From Flavobacterium sp. KMS (GTDB lineage Bacteria > Bacteroidota > Bacteroidia > Flavobacteriales > Flavobacteriaceae), in NCBI RefSeq assembly GCF_000813005.1, contig NZ_JSYP01000004.1, positions 62,001 through 126,000 of the forward strand: a stretch of DNA of 64,000 nt, given 5' to 3'. Position numbers and translations under genes: made by a program. A model generated the notes under the pieces. That model worked only from the letters and a program-made list of their open reading frames with translations, was not told where the DNA came from and did no database searches. How positions within the stretch are numbered: position 1 is the first letter of the stretch; each line of letters opens with the position of its first letter. Of the stretch, positions 18,887 through 29,271 are shown one piece after another.

Positions 18887-21343
18887 TTATAACCTTGCGG
18901 TTAATTTTATATTAAAAACTCTCGAAGTCATATAATTAGGAATTGCATATTGATTTTTAGAATATACATCACGAACCCAAGTATTTGTTATCGCATTTTG
19001 ATTATCAAAAAGATTGAAAATTTCAAACCCTAATGACAATTCTTTAAACTCTTTAAAAAACTTACTTTTTGCAACTTTATTATTATCAATAAAAACTTTA
19101 GAGAACCCAACATCTACTCGGCGGTAATCTTTTAACCTGTTTTGATATAAATACGGATCTGAATATGAAGGCGAACCTCCAGGCAATCCTGTATTATAAA
19201 CTAAATTTAAATATATTTTTACACTCGGAATATTAGGCATATAATCCTGAAACAAAAGAGCAAATTTTAATCGTTGATCTGTTGGTCTGGCTATATATCC
19301 TTTATCTTCATAATTCTCTTGTGTTTTTAAATATCCAAAACTAAACCACGATTCAGTTCCCGGCACAAACTCTCCATTTAATCTAAGATCTAAACCTTGA
19401 GCATAAGCCGTCGCGTTATTATTGGCAATATATCTAATTCGAACATTATCGATAGTATAAACATTTACATCTGTTAATGATTTATAATACAACTCCGAAA
19501 TAAGTTTAAATGGTCGGTTCCACATTTTAAAATTATAGTCATTACTCAAAACTACATGTACAGATTGTTGCGCCTTTGTATTTGGTAATACTTCTCCACT
19601 TGCATCACGTAATTCTCTATAAAAAGGTGGCTGATGATATAACCCTCCCGAAAGTCTAAAAACCATATCCATATTCCAATCTGGTTTTATCGAAAATTGA
19701 GCACGTGGACTAAATACAATCTGATTTTTTCCTTCGACAATTCCTCCTGATACTTTCCAATCCTGAAAACGAACTCCTGCATTGTACCAAACTTCACTAG
19801 AACCTAAAACTCCTTTTCGGCTCCATTGTGCATAACCCGAAAATCTATTTATAGTATTAAAATTTGTTGCTCTAACATTTTGGTACGGTAACAATGGTCC
19901 TGTATAAGGTTCGTATGGCTGATCGTTTTTAGGCAAAACTACAAGAGGCGGATTTACCGAAAAACCTGCAGAATCAATCATCTCCCACTCTGCTACACGA
20001 TCACGTATAGATTCACGAGTATATTTTACTCCAAATTCAATAAGATTTTCTTTCCAATTATAAATTCCTTTTAATTCAGCATTTACAATTAAAGCATCTA
20101 AATCATTACGTGCATGATTTAATTGCGTACCAATTCCCTTAGTATAATCTACTTCTTGCAAAACAACCGAACCATCACTATCTACTTCTCCCAAGCGATA
20201 TTGCGCCAAGATATCATAATGTTCTTGCTCTTGTGTATGAAATATAGAACCTATAAATTTTAACGTAAAATCTGAAGAAACATTATATGTTGATTTTATT
20301 GCTCCAAAATACGTATCATATTTATCTCTTTCTTGCCCTTCATAATATACCGCAAGCGCCATTGGTTTATCGATAGTTCCAAATTTGGTTTCACGAGTTA
20401 ATGGCTGGTATAAATATTTATTTTGAGAAAGGGCACCTAGAAAACTCCATTGCCATTTTGCCGAAGCAATGTAATTTACATTCGTCTGGATATCTGTATA
20501 CGAAGGCGTATAATTAGTTTGAGTATCCTGGCTATTTACAAGCATACTATTATTACGATAGCGAACTCCTGTAATTGCCGACCATTTTTTATTTTTAGAA
20601 ACCGCATCGACTGCAATACTTCCGCCAAGAAAACTAGCTTCAAAAGCTGCTCCGAATTTTGTTGGCTTTCTATAAGTAATATCTAATACCGATGAAAGCT
20701 TATCTCCAAACTTAGATTGAAATCCTCCTGCCGAAAAATCAACATTCTGAACTAAATCTGTATTCGTAAAACTTAAACCTTCTTGTTGTCCTGAACGAAT
20801 CAAGAAAGGACGATATACTTCGATCTCGTTTACATAAACCAGATTTTCATCATAATTTCCTCCACGAACAGCATATTGTGTACTAAGTTCATTATTACTA
20901 TTTACACCTGGTAATGTTTTTAATATATTCTCAATTCCAGGATTAGCTCCCGGAATTTTCTTTATCGTTACTGGATCTACAACTGTAATTCCCTGAACAC
21001 GCTTTTTATTTGCCATAACAACAATTTCGCCCATTTGTTCGGCATAACTATTCATAACAGGATTAAAAACAAAAATTTCATTCGGTTTTAAATTCACTGT
21101 TATCGTCATCATTTTCTGCGAAATGTGAGTAAAAACAATAATCACTTTTTTATTAGACGGAACCAAAATATCAAAAAATCCATCCGAGTCGGATTGTGTT
21201 ACATTTCCCGAATGGGAAACATTTACATCAACAACTGGGAGGTTACTTTCGTCCAAAATCACTCCTTTTACTCTAGCATTTTGAGCAAGTGAAACAAAAC
21301 CAATACCTAAAAAAAGGAAAACAAATAGCAGATTCTTATTCAA
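18887..21343 (-). CDS. TonB-dependent receptor with carboxypeptidase-like regulatory domain
   Basis: The 818-residue protein starts with TTG at 21343. No in-frame ATG or GTG gives a better signal peptide, and the frame is closed by a stop just upstream. A signal peptide (ending SLAQ) is followed by a CarboxypepD_reg-like domain (about 24-100), a plug (about 110-230, with PGANPGIENILKTLPGV and AVRGGNYDENLVYVNEIEV) and a 22-strand-type barrel. The protein imports a substrate across the outer membrane using TonB energy. It starts 11 nt after the M23 peptidase gene, so the two form an operon. The substrate is unknown. Confidence 0.92.
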   Translation of the reverse strand: MNKNLLFVFLFLGIGFVSLAQNARVKGVILDESNLPVVDVNVSHSGNVTQSDSDGFFDILVPSNKKVIIVFTHISQKMMTITVNLKPNEIFVFNPVMNSYAEQMGEIVVMANKKRVQGITVVDPVTIKKIPGANPGIENILKTLPGVNSNNELSTQYAVRGGNYDENLVYVNEIEVYRPFLIRSGQQEGLSFTNTDLVQNVDFSAGGFQSKFGDKLSSVLDITYRKPTKFGAAFEASFLGGSIAVDAVSKNKKWSAITGVRYRNNSMLVNSQDTQTNYTPSYTDIQTNVNYIASAKWQWSFLGALSQNKYLYQPLTRETKFGTIDKPMALAVYYEGQERDKYDTYFGAIKSTYNVSSDFTLKFIGSIFHTQEQEHYDILAQYRLGEVDSDGSVVLQEVDYTKGIGTQLNHARNDLDALIVNAELKGIYNWKENLIEFGVKYTRESIRDRVAEWEMIDSAGFSVNPPLVVLPKNDQPYEPYTGPLLPYQNVRATNFNTINRFSGYAQWSRKGVLGSSEVWYNAGVRFQDWKVSGGIVEGKNQIVFSPRAQFSIKPDWNMDMVFRLSGGLYHQPPFYRELRDASGEVLPNTKAQQSVHVVLSNDYNFKMWNRPFKLISELYYKSLTDVNVYTIDNVRIRYIANNNATAYAQGLDLRLNGEFVPGTESWFSFGYLKTQENYEDKGYIARPTDQRLKFALLFQDYMPNIPSVKIYLNLVYNTGLPGGSPSYSDPYLYQNRLKDYRRVDVGFSKVFIDNNKVAKSKFFKEFKELSLGFEIFNLFDNQNAITNTWVRDVYSKNQYAIPNYMTSRVFNIKLTARL

Positions 21344-21354
21344 AAGTTATATTT

Positions 21355-23052
21355 TTATTTTGTTTGACTTCTAAAAAAACGAGTCTCAAAGATAGCAGAA
21401 TTCCCCACATTATCAACAACTTCTATTTTTAAATCATTCGCTCCTTCGGCTACAATACCATCATTAAAATCATGAGTTATCTTTTTGGTTTTATTATCAT
21501 ACTCAAACAAAATCCAATTTCCGTTTAAATACCCATTGTAAGATTTAATCCCCGACATACTATCACTAATAGTAAACTGAATTTTCTTTACATCACTAAT
21601 CCATTTATCCTGAATTGTTTTTGCAATACTAATTGTTGGCTTGATTGTATCCAGAACTAACCCAAATTGCCCTAAGGTTTTTGACTTAGCTGTATAAACA
21701 TTGTCTTTACGAGATGTAGCATTATAACTACCGCTCTTTCCTGTAATTCTGCCTATATAAACTTTATCCTTAAGATTTTCGGGATATTTACCATCTTCTA
21801 TAGTAATTGTAAAATTAGAATGAACCGGAACTGTATCGTCATGAATATAAATGCGGTCATTTTTTACATCAAAATTCAAATTAAAATCATCGTAAAATGT
21901 TCCCGCAGGAAAAAACACTGACATATTGTTCTTAGAGAAATTAGCATCCTTATTGTATTTTACCAAATAATTTGAAGCTTCAGGTGTCGGATTCACAATT
22001 GCTGGTAATGAATCATACTGAACTGGAATATTAACTGTATTTATATTTCCATAAAAATCCGAAACTTCTACACGATACGCCGAAGCTAAATTTGGTACAA
22101 CCGGAAGCACTCCGTTCAGAGCATCCGTTTTTATAATGCTCAAGGCAAAAGGCGTTTTCATAAACAACTTTTGTACTCTCTGTCCCGTTTTTTTATATCT
22201 AGGGTAATCAATTAATACGTTTATGTATCGCATTTCATCAAATGAATACGTATTAAATTGATATCCGAAATTAGAATTTCCGTTATAAAAAGACTCTACT
22301 TTATAAACCCCATTTTTATTAAACGAAACATCGTCATAATCAACAGCAGTAATTCCAAAACCAATTTTTCCGTTTGTAGCAACCCTATCAGACAAATAAG
22401 TTCCATCTTTTTGCAATGTCAAATTAAGCATTAAAGGGACTTTCGATTGATTAACAGTTGTATTATCGTCAAGCGGATAAACATATAAATTAGAAATTAC
22501 TGGCTTTTTTGTATCTCTAACATATTTATCAAAACCAAAAAGCATTGGATTAATAACAAACTCCGTTTTAGAATCACGGAATTCAAAATGTAAATGCGGT
22601 CCCTCTGAAGAACCTGTATTTCCAGACAATCCTATCAATTGTCCTTTGGTAACAACCATTTCCCCAGGTTTCAAGAACATTTCGATTTCAAATGATTTCT
22701 CCTGATAATGCGTTTTCTTGATGTATTCCTGAATTGTCCCAACCATACTTTGCAAATGTCCATATACAGATGTGTAACCATTTGGATGTGTTACATACAA
22801 AGTTTTACCATTTCCGAAAGTCGAAATTTTAATTCTCGAGATATATCCATCGGCAACAGCGTACACATTCAGCCCTTCTCTTTGATTTGTTTTTAAGTCA
22901 AAACCAGCATGAAAATGGTTTGGTCTTAACTCCCCAAAGTTCCCAGAAAGCTGCATTGGTATATCTAGTGGCGGTCTAAAATAGTCTTTCGGATAATCTG
23001 TCTGAGCAGAAATAAGATTACAAAATAGCAGAAAAAGTACAGAATATCTCAT
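21355..23052 (-). CDS. M23 family metallopeptidase
   Basis: This 565-residue protein has a signal peptide ending LISAQ. The LytM/M23 core lies in residues 30-155 with the zinc ligands in HFHAGFDLK and GPHLHFEFRD and the GNTGSSEGP turn before them. All expected ligands appear intact. The remaining 400 residues are Ig-like beta domains. M23 enzymes cut peptidoglycan cross-bridges or activate such enzymes in the periplasm. It is the first gene of an operon with the TonB receptor, which is common in Flavobacteria. Confidence 0.9.
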   Translation of the reverse strand: MRYSVLFLLFCNLISAQTDYPKDYFRPPLDIPMQLSGNFGELRPNHFHAGFDLKTNQREGLNVYAVADGYISRIKISTFGNGKTLYVTHPNGYTSVYGHLQSMVGTIQEYIKKTHYQEKSFEIEMFLKPGEMVVTKGQLIGLSGNTGSSEGPHLHFEFRDSKTEFVINPMLFGFDKYVRDTKKPVISNLYVYPLDDNTTVNQSKVPLMLNLTLQKDGTYLSDRVATNGKIGFGITAVDYDDVSFNKNGVYKVESFYNGNSNFGYQFNTYSFDEMRYINVLIDYPRYKKTGQRVQKLFMKTPFALSIIKTDALNGVLPVVPNLASAYRVEVSDFYGNINTVNIPVQYDSLPAIVNPTPEASNYLVKYNKDANFSKNNMSVFFPAGTFYDDFNLNFDVKNDRIYIHDDTVPVHSNFTITIEDGKYPENLKDKVYIGRITGKSGSYNATSRKDNVYTAKSKTLGQFGLVLDTIKPTISIAKTIQDKWISDVKKIQFTISDSMSGIKSYNGYLNGNWILFEYDNKTKKITHDFNDGIVAEGANDLKIEVVDNVGNSAIFETRFFRSQTK

Positions 23053-23201
23053 GATTTACATTTTTGCTAAGATAAAAAAAAGTTAGTAAAATAATTACTA
23101 AAATCACAAAATACAATACCTTGAATTCCATTAATTTGCTATTTTTAATGCAAAAAAATCGATAAAATATTGCATTAATAAAAAGGAATACTAACTTTGT
23201 A

Positions 23202-23209
23202 TGATTAAG
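23202..23209 (+). promoter_or_regulatory. Candidate -7 element for the ZapB-like/zapA operon
   Basis: TAACTTTG matches TAnnTTTG, 19 nt before the start at 23228. The nearest upstream TTG is 29 nt away, outside the usual range. Confidence 0.4.
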
Positions 23210-23227
23210 TAATGAATAGGATTTATA

Positions 23228-23518
23228 ATGAGTGTAATTGCCGAAATAATTGATACTCTTGAATATAAAGTAGAAAAACTTTTTGCGAAGCTAAAAGGTT
23301 TAGAAAAAAACAATCAAGAACTAAAGTTAGAATTAACAGAGGCTAAGCACACCATACACAAACAATCGGAAGAGATTGAGGCCCTGAAAAAGCAGTATGA
23401 AACACTCAAAATCGCCAATTCTTTACTTGGCAGTAACGATAATAAGAGAGATACAAAGCTTAAAATAAATTCATTAATTCGCGAAATAGACCACTGTATA
23501 GCACAACTATCAGACTAG
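23228..23518 (+). CDS. Small coiled-coil protein, ZapB-like
   Basis: Residues 5-70 of this 96-residue protein form a continuous heptad coiled coil (VEKLFAKLKGLEKNNQELKL and onward). A short C-terminal helix, NSLIREIDHCIAQL, follows. It is cytosolic, with no signal or membrane segment. It sits 7 nt upstream of zapA, and its length and coiled-coil nature suggest a ZapB-like partner of the division ring. Direct homology to E. coli ZapB cannot be shown by eye. Confidence 0.8.
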   Translation: MSVIAEIIDTLEYKVEKLFAKLKGLEKNNQELKLELTEAKHTIHKQSEEIEALKKQYETLKIANSLLGSNDNKRDTKLKINSLIREIDHCIAQLSD

Positions 23519-23525
23519 TAACAAC

Positions 23526-23819
23526 ATGGACGAAAAGCTTAAAATAAAAATATCAATCGCTGACAGAGTTTACCCACTAACGGTCGAACTATCACAGGAA
23601 GAAGGACTTAGAAGTGCTTCTAAAAAAATTGATGTTATGATTAAGCAATTTGAAGAAAACTATGCTGTTCGCGACAAACAAGACGTTTTAGCCATGTGTG
23701 CATTACAATTTGCATCGCAAGTAGAGCAAAAACAAATTGACAAAGCAACTGATAGTGATGAAACTATCGAAAGAATTAAAAGATTAAATACCCTTTTAGA
23801 TCAATATCTCGAAAATTAA
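23526..23819 (+). CDS. zapA: Cell division protein ZapA
   Basis: This 97-residue protein matches the ZapA pattern: IKISIADRVYPLTV, then SASKKIDVMIKQFEENY and DVLAMCALQFASQ, ending in a coiled coil. ZapA binds FtsZ and bundles its filaments at midcell. The gene pairs with a coiled-coil partner upstream and is followed 26 nt later by a predicted 6S RNA, echoing the zapA-ssrS order of Proteobacteria. Confidence 0.9.
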   Translation: MDEKLKIKISIADRVYPLTVELSQEEGLRSASKKIDVMIKQFEENYAVRDKQDVLAMCALQFASQVEQKQIDKATDSDETIERIKRLNTLLDQYLEN

Positions 23820-23845
23820 ACGTTCTTTACAGAAACTAAGATACT

Positions 23846-24007
23846 GCCTACATTAGTTCATATTTGGTAAACTCAACACTAACAAATTAGAATGAGCAAA
23901 TCATCACTACTAAAGCATGCCACGCTCCGGCGAGGAAACTTGAACAGTGAGTTAGCTCAAAACTTGTCTTTTCGAGTTTATACAAGCAACCTAATGTAGG
24001 CTTTTTT
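23846..24007 (+). ncRNA. ssrS: 6S RNA (6S-Flavo type) candidate
   Basis: The region between zapA and rny holds no reading frame but is bounded by a perfect 11-bp terminal stem (GCCTACATTAG at 23846-23856 with CTAATGTAGGC at 23991-24001). A run of six T follows directly. The length of about 160 nt, the long-range closing stem, an internal GC-rich segment (CACGCTCCGGCGAGG) and the position after zapA all fit 6S RNA, which binds RNA polymerase in stationary phase. Flavobacteria have a described 6S-Flavo motif, and I infer membership without a covariance search. Confidence 0.75.
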
Positions 24008-24027
24008 ATATATAAATTTTAACAAAC

Positions 24028-25593
24028 ATGGACAGCATAATAACGATCATTATTTCAGGAATTATAGGTGTTGCTGGGGGTTTTGGGATAGCCAAAATCA
24101 TAGAAAAAAGCAATATTTCCAATTTAATCAAGAACTCAAAAAAAGAAGCTGCATCGATTTTAAAAGATGCTAATCTGGAAGCCGAAAACATTAAGAAAGA
24201 TAAAATTCTTCAAGCAAAAGAAAAGTTTATTGAATTAAAATCAGAGCACGAACAAGTAATCCTTGCAAGAGATAAAAAAGTAGCAGAAGTAGAAAAAAGA
24301 GTACGCGACAAAGAATCTCAAGTTTCTAATGAATTATCAAAAGCCAAAAAGACTAATGATGATTACGAAGCTAAAACTCAGGAATACACTAATAAAATTG
24401 AAGTTTTAGACAAAAAACAAGCTGAAGTTGATAAATTACACAAAAGTCAATTACAACAATTAGAAGTAATTTCAGGTCTTTCTGCAGAAGAAGCTAAAAA
24501 CCAATTAATGGAAGGCTTAAAAGCAGAAGCAAGAAGTAATGCAATGTCTCATATTCAAGATACTATTGAAGAAGCAAAACTTACTGCTCAACAAGAAGCT
24601 AAGAAAATCATCATTAACACAATCCAAAGAGTTGGAACAGAAGAAGCAGTAGAAAACTGTGTATCTGTATTCAATATCGAATCGGATGATGTAAAAGGAA
24701 GAATCATTGGTCGTGAAGGTAGAAACATCCGTGCGCTAGAAGCTGCAACAGGTGTTGAGATTATTGTAGATGATACTCCAGAAGCAATTATCCTTTCTTG
24801 TTTTGACCCTGTACGTAGAGAAATCGCTCGTTTAGCATTACACAAATTAGTTACAGATGGTCGTATTCACCCAGCACGTATCGAAGAAGTTGTTGCTAAA
24901 ACTGCAAAACAAATTGATGATGAAATCATTGAAGTTGGAAAACGTACAGTAATAGATTTAGGAATTCACGGTTTACACCCAGAATTAATAAAAGTTGTTG
25001 GACGTATGAAATACCGTTCTTCTTACGGTCAGAACTTATTACAACACTCTAGAGAAGTATCTAAATTGTGTGGTATTATGGCTGCCGAATTAGGACTGAA
25101 CGTAAAATTAGCTAAAAGAGCTGGTTTACTTCACGATATTGGTAAAGTTCCAGATACTGAAAGTGATTTACCTCACGCATTATTAGGAATGCAATGGGCT
25201 GAGAAATACGGTGAGAAAGAAGAAGTTTGTAATGCAATTGGAGCGCATCACGATGAAATCGAAATGAAATCACTATTATCGCCAATCGTTCAGGTTTGTG
25301 ATGCTATTTCTGGTGCAAGACCTGGTGCAAGAAGACAAGTATTAGATTCTTATATCCAACGTTTAAAAGACCTTGAAGAAGTTGCTTACGGATTTAATGG
25401 AGTTAAAAACGCCTACGCTATTCAAGCAGGTAGAGAACTTCGTGTAATTGTAGAAAGCGAAAAAGTATCTGATGATAATGCTGCAAGTTTATCATTTGAT
25501 ATCTCACAAAAAATACAAACCGAGATGACTTACCCAGGTCAGGTTAAAGTAACAGTAATACGAGAAACAAGAGCGGTAAATATTGCAAAATAA
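24028..25593 (+). CDS. rny: Ribonuclease Y
   Basis: This 521-residue protein has an N-terminal membrane helix (4-24), a long coiled coil (about 30-180), a KH RNA-binding domain ([15 protein letters not shown]) and an HD domain with HDIGK and the second-motif HHDE. RNase Y is a membrane-bound endonuclease that starts mRNA decay. Length and domain order match the family exactly. It is preceded by the 6S RNA candidate and ends at a strong terminator. Confidence 0.97.
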   Translation: MDSIITIIISGIIGVAGGFGIAKIIEKSNISNLIKNSKKEAASILKDANLEAENIKKDKILQAKEKFIELKSEHEQVILARDKKVAEVEKRVRDKESQVSNELSKAKKTNDDYEAKTQEYTNKIEVLDKKQAEVDKLHKSQLQQLEVISGLSAEEAKNQLMEGLKAEARSNAMSHIQDTIEEAKLTAQQEAKKIIINTIQRVGTEEAVENCVSVFNIESDDVKGRIIGREGRNIRALEAATGVEIIVDDTPEAIILSCFDPVRREIARLALHKLVTDGRIHPARIEEVVAKTAKQIDDEIIEVGKRTVIDLGIHGLHPELIKVVGRMKYRSSYGQNLLQHSREVSKLCGIMAAELGLNVKLAKRAGLLHDIGKVPDTESDLPHALLGMQWAEKYGEKEEVCNAIGAHHDEIEMKSLLSPIVQVCDAISGARPGARRQVLDSYIQRLKDLEEVAYGFNGVKNAYAIQAGRELRVIVESEKVSDDNAASLSFDISQKIQTEMTYPGQVKVTVIRETRAVNIAK

Positions 25594-25611
25594 GCTCTCT
25601 TTATAATCATA

Positions 25612-25639
25612 AAAAAACTCCTCAATTGAGGAGTTTTTT
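25612..25639. terminator. Intrinsic terminator after rny
   Basis: A perfect palindrome with half-site AAAAAACTCCTCAA, followed by T-rich sequence, lies 18 nt after the rny stop codon. Confidence 0.9.
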
Positions 25640-25988
25640 ATTTATAATACTTTTCCTTTTTTTTACCATTAAGAAATTAAGGGAAATTAAGTTATGCATC
25701 TTATTTAATTATTCAACCGCAAAGGATGCAAAGATTTACGCAAAGTTCGCGAAGTCTTTATTAAAGTAAATTCAGAGCAAATAGAGTATATACTCCATCA
25801 ATTATATTTTACAATCTCATTAACTCAAACTTACCCTGAAATTATCGAGTTATTGATAAGCATTCTTCGACTCCGCCCAGAAAGACAAGTTTGCTGGTAT
25901 TACGCTCGTTTTGAATCTTAGCCACTCAGAACCTTAGTACCTTAGAGCCTTTGCAGCTCTGAACCTTTGCAACTCTGGACCTCAGAAC
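25640..25988. repeat. Intergenic region with degenerate interspersed repeats
   Basis: No gene is visible. 25718-25758 carries a Flavobacterium-style repeat (CCGCAAAGGATGCAAAG, then TTTACGCAAAGTTCGCGAAG). 25915-25990 is a run of short phrases such as CAGAACCTTAGTACCTTAG and CAGAACCT, related to those at 37088-37332 and 39564-39766. These look like decaying repeat sequence rather than control sites. Confidence 0.5.
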
Positions 25989-27512
25989 CTACAAATCATC
26001 ATTAAATATAATTTTAAATACAGTTCCTTCACCAACAACACTTTCTACAGAAACCTCCCCTTTCATAGATTCTATTTGGTTTTTTGTAATATACAATCCA
26101 ATACCGCGAGCTTCTTTATGTTTATGAAAGGTTTTATACATTCCGAATATCAAATCGCCATAGCGCTCTAAATCAATTCCGATACCGTTATCTTTAATTT
26201 TTAAAGCTTTGCGACCATCTGGTTCAATTGCAAAAATAAACTCGACTACAGGCGCTCTATCAGGATGAGCATATTTTATAGCATTCGTAGTAAAATTCAA
26301 TAAAACACTTTCCAGATAGGCAGGATTAAAATTAATCGTTACATAATCTGGTACATTATTATGTATTACTATTTTGGTTTTTGCGCTAAATGCCTTGATT
26401 ATAGAAACTGTCTTATCAATACTATACCCCAACTTAAGAGGTTTTATAACAATATTGAGATTACTCTGTATTTGAACAATCTGAGTTAAATTAGAAATAG
26501 TATCATTTAAATCATTAGAAACCGTTCGTAAATGCACCAACATCTCATCAATCGTTTCTTTACTATGATCTTCATCGATAAAATCAAGAATACTCTTAAT
26601 ATTACCTGCTTGAGTATTTAAATTATGAGAAACGATATGAGAAAAATTAAGCAATCGACTATTTTGATCACTAAATAGTTTCATTGTTTTAATGAGTTCC
26701 AGTTCTTTCTCTTTTTGATAAGAAACATCTGTATGCGTACCCAAAACACGCAATGGTTTTCCGTTTGAATCTCTTTCGATAACTTTTCCCCGATCGAGAA
26801 TCCATTTGTATTTACCACTAGAAGTTAATACACGATGGTAATTTTCATAATAAGGTATTTTATTATCAAAATGCTCTTGAATATCCGAATAATACTTAGG
26901 CAAATCATCTGGATGCACGATTTTATCCCAACGTTCTGGATCATCAAAAATATCATTAGATTCTAATTCTAAAATTTTCAACGATAAAGACGAATAAAAT
27001 ACTCTGTTTGTTACCATATCCCAATCCCAAACACCAACTGTAGATGCGTCTAAAGCAAACTGAAACCTTTCTTCTGAAATTTTAAGTTTAAGCTCCTGAT
27101 CTTTTATATCCGTTACATCCGAAATCCGTCCGTAGAAACTAACCAGACCATCTGGAGAACCTTCGGATTTTGCACAAACTTTTAGCCACCGAATCTCTTT
27201 TTTTGGTAAAACTACCCGAAACTCTACTTCCCAGGGCGTTAGTGTTTTTCGGGCTTTAGATAGTGAAGTAATAAACATATGTCGATCTTCAGGATGCACT
27301 CTTTCATACATCGCAAATTTACTTCGATTTGTAAATTCTGTTGTTGGTAACTCAAAAATCTCTTCCATGGCTTTACTAACCAAAGGAAAAGAATAAGTAT
27401 TATCGACATCGATAATAAATTGAAAGATTAAATCGGGAATTTCGGCAAATAGTTTTTTGTAAAAGTTATTCAACTTCTGACAATTTTCATCTTCATATAA
27501 ATCAAAAACCAT
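25989..27512 (-). CDS. PAS-PAS sensor histidine kinase
   Basis: This 507-residue protein contains two PAS/PAC domains (about 20-140 and 150-275). A DHp helix with the phospho-acceptor follows in SHIVSHNLNTQAGNI, then an HATPase domain with N-box NFTTNAIKYAHP, G1 DNGIGID and G2 ARGIGLYITKN. No membrane segment is predicted, so it senses a cytoplasmic signal. No response regulator gene is adjacent, making it an orphan kinase. The ligand is unknown. Confidence 0.93.
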   Translation of the reverse strand: MVFDLYEDENCQKLNNFYKKLFAEIPDLIFQFIIDVDNTYSFPLVSKAMEEIFELPTTEFTNRSKFAMYERVHPEDRHMFITSLSKARKTLTPWEVEFRVVLPKKEIRWLKVCAKSEGSPDGLVSFYGRISDVTDIKDQELKLKISEERFQFALDASTVGVWDWDMVTNRVFYSSLSLKILELESNDIFDDPERWDKIVHPDDLPKYYSDIQEHFDNKIPYYENYHRVLTSSGKYKWILDRGKVIERDSNGKPLRVLGTHTDVSYQKEKELELIKTMKLFSDQNSRLLNFSHIVSHNLNTQAGNIKSILDFIDEDHSKETIDEMLVHLRTVSNDLNDTISNLTQIVQIQSNLNIVIKPLKLGYSIDKTVSIIKAFSAKTKIVIHNNVPDYVTINFNPAYLESVLLNFTTNAIKYAHPDRAPVVEFIFAIEPDGRKALKIKDNGIGIDLERYGDLIFGMYKTFHKHKEARGIGLYITKNQIESMKGEVSVESVVGEGTVFKIIFNDDL

Positions 27513-27720
27513 AATTGTGTCTGTGTAAGTTGACCATTTTATCCAGAATAGAACAAAATTGATACTATTATTTAAGGCTTAAAAAAACATAAAAGTTTTC
27601 GTTTTTTATTACTTATTATAAGTATGAGAACAAATTCTCTTTTTTACAAACAATACACCTCCAAGATATTAATTTTTTTAAGATAAAAATAATATCATCT
27701 AAAATATTTTTGCCAAAAGC

Positions 27721-28617
27721 TTACTTTCTTGGATGAAAACTGTGAATTACCTGTGTTAAATATGTCCTGTCTAAATGAACATATATTTCGGTTGTAGTGA
27801 TCGATTCATGTCCTAGCATTAATTGTATTGATCGCAAATCGGCACCATTCTCAAGCAAATGAGTAGCAAAAGAATGTCTTAAAGTATGTGGACTTATATT
27901 TTTATTTAAACCAATCTTAAAAGCCAAATCTTTGGTAATTGTAAAAATCATAGCTCTGGTTAGCTGACTTCCTCTTCGATTTAAAAACAAAGTATCTTCA
28001 AAACCTTTTTTAATGTTTAAATGCGACCGTACTAAATTAACATATAGCAAAATATATTTTTGAGTCGATTCTCCGATAGGAACAAAACGTTCTTTATTTC
28101 CTTTTCCAGTAATTTTAATAAATCCTTCTTCAAAAAATAAATCAGATATTTTTAATGCAACTAATTCTGAAACCCGAAGTCCACAGCCATATAAGGTTTC
28201 TAACATGGCACGATTTCTTTCTCCTTCATTAGAGCTTAAATCGATAGCAGCAATGAGTCTATCAATATCATCGACAGATAAAGTGTCTGGCAATTTTCTT
28301 CCTGTCTTAGGAGATTCTATAAGTTCTAAAGGGCTATTATTGCGATAATCTTCGAATATCAAATAATTAAAAAAACTTTTTAAACCCGAAATAATTCGAG
28401 CTTGAGAACGAGGGTTAACTTCTTTGGAAACTGAATAAATAAAATCCTGAACTGTTTCTTCATTAATTTGCACTGGAGAAACCTCAATTCCATTTTGAGT
28501 AAGAAAGAGACATAATCGCTCAATATCAAAAACATAGTTCTCGATTGTATTTTTAGATAAACCACGTTCTATCTTAAGATAGGATTGATATTCTTTTATA
28601 TAACGAGTCCAATTCAT
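27721..28617 (-). CDS. xerD: Tyrosine recombinase XerD-like
   Basis: This 298-residue protein has an N-terminal SAM-like core-binding domain (YQSYLKIERGLSKNTI) and a catalytic domain. The active-site set is complete: GCGLRVSELVAL (Arg), HTLRHSFATHLL (His, Arg), LGHESITTTEIYVH (His, Tyr). The length equals chromosomal XerC/XerD. It is a housekeeping-type recombinase for chromosome dimer resolution rather than a phage integrase, and its neighbours are host genes. XerC and XerD cannot be separated firmly without comparison. Confidence 0.9.
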   Translation of the reverse strand: MNWTRYIKEYQSYLKIERGLSKNTIENYVFDIERLCLFLTQNGIEVSPVQINEETVQDFIYSVSKEVNPRSQARIISGLKSFFNYLIFEDYRNNSPLELIESPKTGRKLPDTLSVDDIDRLIAAIDLSSNEGERNRAMLETLYGCGLRVSELVALKISDLFFEEGFIKITGKGNKERFVPIGESTQKYILLYVNLVRSHLNIKKGFEDTLFLNRRGSQLTRAMIFTITKDLAFKIGLNKNISPHTLRHSFATHLLENGADLRSIQLMLGHESITTTEIYVHLDRTYLTQVIHSFHPRK

Positions 28618-28646
28618 AAAACAAAGGAAAGCATTTTTTAACCATA

Positions 28647-28676
28647 AAAAAACCTTCTACTATCGCAGAAGGTTTT
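28647..28676 (-). terminator. Intrinsic terminator after the 28699-29271 gene
   Basis: The stem AAAACCTTCT/AGAAGGTTTT with an 8-nt loop is followed on the minus strand by a T-run. Confidence 0.85.
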
Positions 28677-28698
28677 AATGTATATTTAAAAAATAAAA

Positions 28699-29271
28699 TT
28701 AGAATTTATATCCTAGAGACAAAGCCAAAACACTGTTTTTAGCACTATCATAATAATCATCTAAATCTTCATAATCTCCTCTATCAGCAACACCAGATAA
28801 ACCAATAGTATAACGAATACCCACTGATAAATTTTCAGTAAAATTATATCCAGCTCCTAAATTAAAACCTATATCTGTAGATTTATAACCATCTTTAACA
28901 TCTTCACCATCAGCTTTAGCTGATAATAAAAATCCAATTTGTGGACCAGCCTCAACTGAGAATTCTTTTGTTACATAATATTTAGCTAAAACTGGAATAT
29001 TTAAATAATTCAATTTAACATCATAATCTCCAAATGGGCTATCAAATTTTGCCCCTTGTGCTGAGTACAAAAGCTCTGGTTGAATAAAAAATTTGTCCAT
29101 AACTTTAATTTCTGCAAAACCTCCAACATGGAAACCAACTAAAGATTTAGTATCATAACCACCAGTGAAATTTGTGAGGTTAAGACCTCCTTTTACTCCA
29201 AATCTTGTTTCTTGAGCATTTGCAAATCCAAATGCTAAAATCGCAACCATAGATAAAATAATTTTTTTCAT
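28699..29271 (-). CDS. Small outer-membrane beta-barrel protein, paralog 1
   Basis: This 190-residue protein has a signal peptide (FGFANAQ). The mature part alternates beta strands typical of the porin-family/PorT-like 8-strand barrel (RFGVKGGLNLTNFTG, GFHVGGFAEIKVMDKFF, QPELLYSAQGA, and the terminal SLGYKF with its C-terminal Phe). It is one of four paralogs within 5.2 kb (the others at 29629, 32409 and 33295). A perfect palindrome lies 152 nt upstream of the start. The transported or bound ligand is unknown. Confidence 0.9.
   Translation of the reverse strand: MKKIILSMVAILAFGFANAQETRFGVKGGLNLTNFTGGYDTKSLVGFHVGGFAEIKVMDKFFIQPELLYSAQGAKFDSPFGDYDVKLNYLNIPVLAKYYVTKEFSVEAGPQIGFLLSAKADGEDVKDGYKSTDIGFNLGAGYNFTENLSVGIRYTIGLSGVADRGDYEDLDDYYDSAKNSVLALSLGYKF

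Noticed and set aside
27721..28617. Second mobile-element integrase
   Set aside because: Length, motifs and host-gene neighbours fit chromosomal XerC/XerD, and no tRNA or cargo lies beside it.
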